A stretch of DNA of 64,000 nucleotides from Mycolicibacterium brisbanense. GTDB lineage: Bacteria > Actinomycetota > Actinomycetes > Mycobacteriales > Mycobacteriaceae. The notes under the pieces are model-generated. The model was given only the letters and a program-made list of their open reading frames with translations, had not been told where the DNA came from and ran no database searches. Shown piece after piece: positions 58,710 through 64,000 of the stretch. Location: assembly GCF_001570425.1 (NCBI RefSeq), contig NZ_BCSX01000035.1, positions 248,001 to 312,000 of the forward strand. The letters are read 5' to 3'. A program made the translations under genes and the position numbers. Within the stretch, counting starts at the first letter, position 1. Each line of letters starts with the position of its first letter.

Positions 58710-59408
58710 GTGGTCAGTGTCAGGAACGTTCGCGGCGGGACAGGTCTGGACCCCATCAAAGAGGAGGTCGACGCCATCCTCGATTCGATCTTCGCGACTG
58801 CCAAGCGCACCAGCGAAGAATTCTTCGAGTCCTTCGCGTTGGACCCTCAGCCGATCATTCTCGCCGAGTGGCTGGCCACCCGGGCGTGGCGCGAGATCGA
58901 CTATGTCTTTCTGCTCAACGAGGAGATTCGCCGGTACGGGCTGGGTTTCGAGCGTAAGCACATCACCCTGTTGGCGAAGCAGGCCTTCCAGGAGGCCGAA
59001 CACTACGAGGCGGTGAGCAGTGCAGTCGAATCACTGGGTGGCATTGCGCCTACGACTGTTCCCGCGGATTCTCGAGTCTGGAGCGAATTCCTTTGGGAGT
59101 GCCTCGACCGTCATCCGCTCGCGGCTGTCGCAGCATGGAATGCCTCGGAGACCTCGGCAACGGGAAGCCTTGAGCCGACTTTCCTTGCCGGAGAACGTCA
59201 CGGCTTCGACGAAGTGGTCCGCGTGCACCGAAAGATCGAGATTGACGAGAAATTCCACGTCGGACTCGGACGGCAGATTCTCTCGCGTTATGCGGAAACC
59301 GACGACGATCGGAACGAGATTCTACGTGCGATGCGCGGCATGCGTGACATCGCAGCAAACATGTTCTCGCCGGACTCGGCGACGCGACTGCTGGCAACCC
59401 AGCGATAA
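58710..59408 (+). CDS. Ferritin-like diiron-carboxylate protein, probable oxygenase
   Basis: 232 residues from the GTG at 58710, which has GGAAGG 8 bases upstream; a GTG at 58701 lies too close to that site. All-helical. It carries two E-x-x-H motifs, E95-AE-H98 (QEAEHYEAV) and E180-KF-H183 (IDEKFHVGLG), plus helix-1 glutamates near W60-E62, the pattern of diiron-carboxylate four-helix-bundle enzymes. No matching known subfamily was recognised. It is followed by a VanB/PDR-type reductase after 26 bases, which would supply electrons. Proposed role: oxidation of the compound brought in by the divergent NCS1 permease (inference). Confidence 0.7.
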   Translation: MVSVRNVRGGTGLDPIKEEVDAILDSIFATAKRTSEEFFESFALDPQPIILAEWLATRAWREIDYVFLLNEEIRRYGLGFERKHITLLAKQAFQEAEHYEAVSSAVESLGGIAPTTVPADSRVWSEFLWECLDRHPLAAVAAWNASETSATGSLEPTFLAGERHGFDEVVRVHRKIEIDEKFHVGLGRQILSRYAETDDDRNEILRAMRGMRDIAANMFSPDSATRLLATQR

Positions 59409-59434
59409 GCCATATCCGGCAGCGAGGTTGGGCC

Positions 59435-60406
59435 ATGCAGGTATCGAGTAAGGCACGCACGGCGGTTGCCGAACCCCTGACCGTTTCGTCGGTTCGACGA
59501 GAGGCGGACGGTGTTCTGGCCCTCGAACTGCGAGCACTCGACGGATCCGCACTCCCGGCGTGGACTCCTGGGGCGCACATCGAGGTGGACTTGCCGGGCG
59601 GATTCGTACGCCAGTACTCGTTATGCGGCGCCGCTGACGACTCGACCCGCTGGCGGATTGCCGTACTGCGCGAGGCTGCGAGTCGCGGGGGCTCGAAGTT
59701 CATCCACGACAGCGTCGAACCGGGGGACGTCCTCTCGGTTCGCGGACCCCGCAACAACTTCGGGATCGTCGATGCGGATCGATACTTGTTCGTGGCGGGA
59801 GGAATCGGTATCACGCCCATCCTGCCAATGGCCCGGCATGTCGCGCGCAGCGGCAAGCCGTGGACGCTCGTCTACGGCGGACGAACCCTCGCGTCGATGG
59901 CGTTCGTCGACGAGTTGAGAAACATACCTGCGGGCGACGTGCGCGTGATACCGCAAGATGAATACGGCCTGCTCGATCTCGACTACTTCCTGGGGACCCC
60001 TCGTACTGACACTGCCGTCTACTGTTGCGGGCCGGGCTCGCTGATCGACGCGGTCGAAGTACGCTGCGCCGCATGGCCGGTCGGTGCGTTACATCTGGAA
60101 CGCTTCGCGCCGAAGGAAGTACCACGCAGTTCCGTCGATGGCGAATTCGATGTGCAACTCGCTCGCTCGGGGGAGTGTCTGCGGGTGCCCGGTGACCGGA
60201 CGCTTCTCGAAGTGCTCGAAGATGCCGGCTACGACATCGACAACTCCTGCCGCGCCGGCATTTGCGGCACGTGCGAGTTGGCCGTTGCCGACGGCATCCC
60301 GGAGCACAACGACGACGTTCTCAGCGACGCTGAGCGGGCATCGAATCGAGTCATACTGCCGTGTGTTTCGCGGTCGAAGAGTGCCGTGCTGGTCATCGAC
60401 CTCTAG
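59435..60406 (+). CDS. VanB/PDR-type flavin reductase with C-terminal [2Fe-2S] ferredoxin domain
   Basis: 323 residues. Flavin-binding barrel (about 12-105; RQYSLCGAADDS), NAD-binding domain (about 108-225; VAGGIGITPILPMARHV, CCGPGSLIDAV) and a C-terminal plant-type ferredoxin with DNSCRAGICGTCELAV and ILPCVSRSK (four Cys). This is the phthalate dioxygenase reductase/vanillate demethylase reductase architecture. Normally its partner is a Rieske oxygenase; none is in the window, so the diiron protein just upstream is the probable acceptor. Confidence 0.87.
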   Translation: MQVSSKARTAVAEPLTVSSVRREADGVLALELRALDGSALPAWTPGAHIEVDLPGGFVRQYSLCGAADDSTRWRIAVLREAASRGGSKFIHDSVEPGDVLSVRGPRNNFGIVDADRYLFVAGGIGITPILPMARHVARSGKPWTLVYGGRTLASMAFVDELRNIPAGDVRVIPQDEYGLLDLDYFLGTPRTDTAVYCCGPGSLIDAVEVRCAAWPVGALHLERFAPKEVPRSSVDGEFDVQLARSGECLRVPGDRTLLEVLEDAGYDIDNSCRAGICGTCELAVADGIPEHNDDVLSDAERASNRVILPCVSRSKSAVLVIDL

Positions 60407-60477
60407 CCGGTGCGCGGCTGACGGCGGAGTATCGCCAGGTGCGTGTCTCCGCGGCAAAGAGTCCGTATCTTCAGATC

Positions 60478-61134
60478 ATGCCCGCGCACGACCAGATGGA
60501 TGTTGGCCAGACGCTCAGTCACCGAATCCGGGACACCCTGGTGCGCCAGATCGTGTCGGGCGAACTGGAGCCCGGCGAGCGGCTGGTGGAGACCCGGGTG
60601 GCGGCGACGTTCGGTACCAGCCAGGCGCCCGTGCGGGAAGCGTTGCGCGAGCTGGAGACGTTCGGACTTGTCGAGATCAAACCGAGGCGCGGAACATTCG
60701 TCCGCTCGTTCATTCGCGAGACGCTGCGCGAAAGCTACGTTCTTCGCGCCGCCCTTGAGGAGACCGCCACCCGGCTGGTGCTCATGGCAGGCAACGTTCC
60801 ATTCGAACAGCTCAAGGATGACGTCAAGCGGATGCACGATGCCGCGCGGGCGAACGATACCGAAGCGGTCGGCCTGGAAAGCGTGGCATTCCATCGCCAC
60901 ATTGTCGAAGCTGCAGGCAACGACCTCATCAAACGCTCGTGGGAGAACCTGCACATCGAGGCTCGGACCTCGGTGACCATCATGGCGCGCACGCCGGACC
61001 TCACCGGGATAGCCCGTGACCACCAGGCACTCCTGGATTCCCTGTCTGCCGGTGACGTCGAGGCGGCTTGTGCGATGGCGCGTCAGCATCAGTGGGATTA
61101 CGCGGAACTCCCGGAAAGCTCGTCGTCCGACTGA
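60478..61134 (+). CDS. GntR-family regulator (FadR/FCD type)
   Basis: 218 residues from the ATG at 60478. N-terminal winged HTH (about 10-72, LSHRIRDTLVRQIVSGELEP, TFGTSQAPVREALRELETFG) and C-terminal FCD ligand domain (about 85-205, RESYVLRAALEETATRLVLM, FHRHIVEAAGND; FCD metal-ligand histidines are present). TATCTT at 60466-60471 with 6 bases to the ATG suggests leaderless expression. It probably represses the diiron-reductase transcript through the palindrome at 58671-58685. Confidence 0.88.
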   Translation: MPAHDQMDVGQTLSHRIRDTLVRQIVSGELEPGERLVETRVAATFGTSQAPVREALRELETFGLVEIKPRRGTFVRSFIRETLRESYVLRAALEETATRLVLMAGNVPFEQLKDDVKRMHDAARANDTEAVGLESVAFHRHIVEAAGNDLIKRSWENLHIEARTSVTIMARTPDLTGIARDHQALLDSLSAGDVEAACAMARQHQWDYAELPESSSSD

Positions 61135-61140
61135 TCGGAT

Positions 61141-61866
61141 TCACGCCAGGGCCGGCCGCGCCTGCAGATGCGTGACCTGGATACCGGCATGCGTCTTGTG
61201 CCGGATATTGATTCCGATCAGAACCGGGGTGAGCCCTTCGAGGAGTCGGCTCATCTCAAGTGATCCCGCGTCGACGACGCGCAGACCCCGGATGCGTTCC
61301 AGCGCCGCGGTCACCGCAACCTTGGCGTGGGGGTCACCGCAGATGAGAGTGTAGTGATCGAGCGGATGCGCGAGGTCGCGCAGTGCCGAGGCGCTGATGG
61401 TGTGCAGCCCCGAGGCGAGGCCGATCTCGTCGCCGATCGCCGAACGTGCTTGCTGCGCAGCCGATCCGTGCCAGGGCTCGACAAGATGGGTGGGGCGCCC
61501 GCCGATCGCAGTGGCCAGCGGAACGGTGGTGTCGAGGAGGACCTGGCCTGCCCGCCAGTGCGTGGCGACGCTCGTCAACGTCGCCACATGGCTCGCAAAC
61601 GGGACGGCGATGATCACCAGTTGATCTGCCCGGGTGACGGCTTCGCCGTTGAGGCAGCCGACGAAGGTGCCGCCTTCGACGAGTTCACGAGCGTGCGTCG
61701 CGGCGCGGTGGGCCCGGTGCGTATCCCGCGAGCCGAGACAGACGGCGTATCCCGCCTCCCCGAGTCGCAGGGCAAGGCCGAAGCCCAAATTGCCCGTCCC
61801 GCCCAGGATGGACACCGTCTCCTTCGCATTGCCTTCAGCAACACGGGATTTCCCGCGTCGTGTCAC
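61141..61866 (-). CDS. F420-dependent NADP reductase-like protein (NPDG family)
   Basis: 241 residues from the GTG at 61866, chosen for GAGGAGG 6 bases upstream; the frame is open to 61947. Rossmann fold SILGGTGNLGFGLALRLGEAG with the NADP phosphate-binding motif GSRD, then IIAVPFASHVATL, WHGSAAQQA and ICGDPHAKVAV. This is the F420H2:NADP oxidoreductase/NPDG pattern. It could supply NADPH or use F420 in the cluster. It is divergent from the PucR regulator and convergent with GntR. Confidence 0.8.
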   Translation of the reverse strand: MTRRGKSRVAEGNAKETVSILGGTGNLGFGLALRLGEAGYAVCLGSRDTHRAHRAATHARELVEGGTFVGCLNGEAVTRADQLVIIAVPFASHVATLTSVATHWRAGQVLLDTTVPLATAIGGRPTHLVEPWHGSAAQQARSAIGDEIGLASGLHTISASALRDLAHPLDHYTLICGDPHAKVAVTAALERIRGLRVVDAGSLEMSRLLEGLTPVLIGINIRHKTHAGIQVTHLQARPALA

Positions 61867-62005
61867 GGTGTTCCTCCTCATCGGGTCGACCGGGCGCTGA
61901 TGTCCGGCGTGTAGCAACCATAAGAAGACGGCCATCGCACGACCCATGGCTATTTATGCCAAAGAATGCGGCGGTCGTTGTCGATCAGCGCTAAGCTTGC
62001 CGCCG

Positions 62006-63664
62006 ATGAACACGCCAGATCCGGCGAGTGCCAGTTCGAGCCAAACTCTTACTCTCCGAGAGTTACTCGACGACGAGGTGCTGGCCGGTGCCGAGTTGAT
62101 CGCGGGCGGCGCCGGGTTGGACCGGGCCATCAGCGCCGTGAATGTGATGACGGTTCCCGATATCGGCAAATGGGTTCGGCAGGACGAGTTTCTGCTGGCC
62201 ACCGGATACCCGCTGCCCCGTGCCGACGCCGATCAAGGACAGTTGCTGACGGACCTGCACCGGCTGGGCCTGGCGGGAATCGGCATCAAACTCGACCGGT
62301 ACATGCCCGAGCTCGGGCAGGAGATGATCCACGTCGCCGAACGTCTCGGGCTGCCGCTGGTCGTCATACCCGAACACATCCGCTTCGACGACATCCTCAG
62401 CAGGGCGTTCGCCATCATCGTCAACCGCCAGGCGTCGGCGTTGGCCAAGGCCCAGGAGATCCATCACTCGTTTCTCGCGATCACGTTGTCCGGGGGAGGG
62501 CTCAACGAACTGGCGAGCAGCCTCTCGGGTCTGCTGGGAGACGCCAGCGTCGTGATCACCGACCCGCAGGGGACCGTGCTGGGGCTCGCCGGGGACGAAG
62601 CTCCGCTGATCGACCTCAATTTCATGAAGGCGGAGTCAGCGGACTTGTTGCGGCTGGGCATGACGGGCTTGCACACCGACAAGCGCACCGGCAGGCGGTG
62701 GGCGTCACGGGAGATCCGCGCGGGCCGTCTGCACCACGGATTCGTCGTCGCCGTCGAAGCCGAAAGGCCCTTCGGCGAATTCAGCCTCGTCGCGGTCGGG
62801 CAAGCGGCAATCGTTGCAGCACTGGAGGTTACGCGCGATCTCGCAGTGGGTGCCGTCGAGCGCCGGTTCTCGTCCAATGCCCTGTTCGAGCTGATCTCGG
62901 GCAGTGAGTTCGAAGCCGCCGAATACGCATCGTTGGGTTCGGGATTCGGGTGGGACCTGGAGCGCGACATCGTCGTGCTGGTCGGCCGCCGGGAGGGCAC
63001 CGCCGACGACTCTCACGACAGCAGGCGGCGCTCTCGACTGGCCGATGATCGTGCCATCGAATTCTGGGCCTCAGCGGTGCGCAGCAGGGACCGGTTGGCG
63101 GCGGCTGCCGGGCTGGGTTCCGAACTGGTCGCGGTCGTCGGAGCCGACCAGGATGTCCTCGCTGTCGCTCGCGCGGTGCAGGACGAGGTGGCGCATTTCA
63201 CCCACGCGCAGTACGCCATCGGGGTCAGCCGCAATTATCCGGGGCCTGCCGGAGTTTCGACGGCGTACCAGGAGGCCCGCACCGCGCTGCGGTTGGGTCC
63301 GCGGGTGTCCGGCAGTGGCGCGGTGACCGCCTATGGCGATTTGGGGTTGTTTCGGCTGCTGGCGCAGGTCAGCGACGATGACCTGCGGGCGTTCGCCGAG
63401 GAGAAACTCGGGCCGGTCCTGCGCATGAGCGAGCCCGAACGGTCGGAGATGTTCCAGACCTTGGAGACCCTGATCGAGCACAACATGAACATGGCCGAGG
63501 CGGCACGGCATCTGCACTACCACTACAACACGCTGCGCTACCGCCTCGCCAAATTGGAACGGCTCCTCGGGCCGTTCAGCACAAGCACACCCGTGGCCAT
63601 CCAGATCGGGGTGGCGTTGCAGATCAACGAGATGCAGAAGATCCTTGCGAGCCGACCGACATGA
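62006..63664 (+). CDS. PucR-family transcriptional regulator (CdaR-type HTH)
   Basis: 552 residues from the ATG at 62006. N-terminal purine-catabolism (PucR) domain (about 12-130, LRELLDDEVLAGAELIAGGA; MTVPDIGKWVRQDEFLLATG), a middle GGDEF-like helical domain, and a C-terminal CdaR/PucR HTH (about 490-545, TLIEHNMNMAEAARHLHYHY then NTLRYRLAKLE). PucR proteins switch on genes for use of purines, allantoin or polyamines when the signal molecule accumulates. TAAGCT at 61992-61997 lies 8 bases before the ATG, and no ribosome site is visible. It is the natural controller of the NCS1/XdhC genes. The 3' end overlaps convergent xdhC by 41 bases. Confidence 0.9.
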   Translation: MNTPDPASASSSQTLTLRELLDDEVLAGAELIAGGAGLDRAISAVNVMTVPDIGKWVRQDEFLLATGYPLPRADADQGQLLTDLHRLGLAGIGIKLDRYMPELGQEMIHVAERLGLPLVVIPEHIRFDDILSRAFAIIVNRQASALAKAQEIHHSFLAITLSGGGLNELASSLSGLLGDASVVITDPQGTVLGLAGDEAPLIDLNFMKAESADLLRLGMTGLHTDKRTGRRWASREIRAGRLHHGFVVAVEAERPFGEFSLVAVGQAAIVAALEVTRDLAVGAVERRFSSNALFELISGSEFEAAEYASLGSGFGWDLERDIVVLVGRREGTADDSHDSRRRSRLADDRAIEFWASAVRSRDRLAAAAGLGSELVAVVGADQDVLAVARAVQDEVAHFTHAQYAIGVSRNYPGPAGVSTAYQEARTALRLGPRVSGSGAVTAYGDLGLFRLLAQVSDDDLRAFAEEKLGPVLRMSEPERSEMFQTLETLIEHNMNMAEAARHLHYHYNTLRYRLAKLERLLGPFSTSTPVAIQIGVALQINEMQKILASRPT

Positions 63665-64000
63665 CCTGGGGCACAAGCATTCCCTCGTGAATCGACCCGA
63701 CGGTGTCGGTGAGCCGCCTGCCGCTGCCGCCCCAGCGTTTCGCGATGATCTCGGCGGCGATGGAGACGGCCGTCTCTTCGGGTGTGCGCGCCCCGAGGTC
63801 AAGCCCTATCGGGCTGCAGAGCCGCCCCAATTCGGCGTCGGTCAACCCGTTGTCGCGCAACTGTTCCAGGCGTTGTTGATGGGTGCGACGTGAACCCATG
63901 GCCCCCACGTAGGCGATCTCGGGGATCCGCAGCGCGGTCTGCAGCAGGGGAACGTCGAACTTCGGATCGTGCGTCAACACCGTCACGACGGTTCGCGAAT
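63624..64000 (-). CDS. XdhC/CoxI-family molybdenum-enzyme maturation protein, 3' part
   Basis: The frame is open to the right window edge, so only the C-terminal Rossmann domain (about 125 residues) is seen: VVTVLTHDPKFDVPLLQTAL, VGAMGSRRTHQQRLEQL, LCSPIGLDLGARTPEETAVS and AAEIIAKRWGGSGRRLTD. XdhC inserts the sulfurated molybdopterin cofactor into xanthine dehydrogenase-type enzymes. The GTG near 63986 is internal. Presence of xdhC supports a purine or related N-heterocycle oxidation role for this end of the window. Confidence 0.88.
   Translation of the reverse strand, partial: SRTVVTVLTHDPKFDVPLLQTALRIPEIAYVGAMGSRRTHQQRLEQLRDNGLTDAELGRLCSPIGLDLGARTPEETAVSIAAEIIAKRWGGSGRRLTDTVGSIHEGMLVPQVMSVGSQGSSASR

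Noticed and set aside
1..64000. tRNA, rRNA, CRISPR arrays, phage or transposase genes
   Set aside because: No sequence or repeat pattern consistent with these was recognised by eye; a search with tRNAscan-SE and CRISPR tools would be decisive.

Overview
The window is high-GC, densely packed actinobacterial DNA. It most likely comes from a fast-growing environmental mycobacterium (Mycolicibacterium type). The conserved backbone follows the Mycobacterium tuberculosis gene neighbourhood around dacB1, sigJ, sdhBADC, cdd, deoA, add, upp, pmmB, purine nucleoside phosphorylase, amiB1 and amiA1 (from family and synteny knowledge, not from a search). Other mycobacterial signs are an EspC-like type VII secretion protein, F420-type oxidoreductases, and several genes whose start codon lies 4 to 9 bases after a TANNNT -10 box, which suggests leaderless mRNAs. 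I saw no insertion sequence, phage, CRISPR array, rRNA or tRNA.

Layout. 0-0.5 kb: 3' end of a GntR/UTRA regulator. 0.6-2.7 kb: a compact operon of a TetR regulator, a stand-alone paralogue of the ATP synthase c subunit, and a UGT-type glycosyltransferase. This is the most unusual feature of the window. 2.8-4.4 kb: divergent TetR and alpha/beta hydrolase. 4.4-6.7 kb: D,D-carboxypeptidase and an SMP-30-like protein. 6.8-19.6 kb: a probable polyamine (putrescine-type) uptake and catabolism cluster. It holds a class III aminotransferase with its Lrp regulator, two aldehyde dehydrogenases, two FAD amine oxidoreductases, an XRE-cupin regulator, a four-gene polyamine-type ABC transporter and a cupin. 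19.6-21.6 kb: an ECF41 sigma factor (sigJ) with a PPOX-type flavoprotein and a carboxymuconolactone decarboxylase-like protein. 21.8-22.6 kb: a DUF559/AbiEi-type gene flanked by two related palindromes.

22.7-33 kb: succinate dehydrogenase and nucleoside salvage (cdd, deoA, add). Two regulator/transporter pairs, TetR with MFS and LysR with EamA, sit between the salvage genes. 33-38.5 kb: a five-gene operon of amidase, DUF3311 protein, sodium:solute symporter, double-domain Lrp regulator and MatB-like malonyl-CoA synthetase. Three of its four junctions are four-base start/stop overlaps. 38.8-42.6 kb: a membrane-anchored PQQ-type propeller protein, a hydrolase and a conserved acidic mycobacterial protein. 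42.7-47.8 kb: an EspC-like protein with a signal-less NlpC/P60 hydrolase, an ECF sigma factor and a large LuxR regulator.

47.9-56 kb: a second ECF41 sigma factor, upp, MarR with pmmB, an AbrB-type transporter, purine nucleoside phosphorylase and two M20 amidohydrolases. 56-64 kb: an accessory-looking cluster of coiled-coil protein, NCS1 permease, ferritin-like diiron protein, VanB/PDR-type reductase, GntR regulator, F420-NADP reductase-like protein, PucR regulator and the end of an XdhC gene. This suggests uptake and oxidation of an N-heterocycle.

Working together, the sdh and nucleoside genes form the housekeeping core. The polyamine cluster should turn putrescine-like amines into succinate, which enters the TCA cycle next to sdh. 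The other operons are local uptake and catabolism or defence modules, each with its own regulator. Start codons were chosen from ribosome binding sites, overlaps and family lengths; alternatives are stated where they matter.
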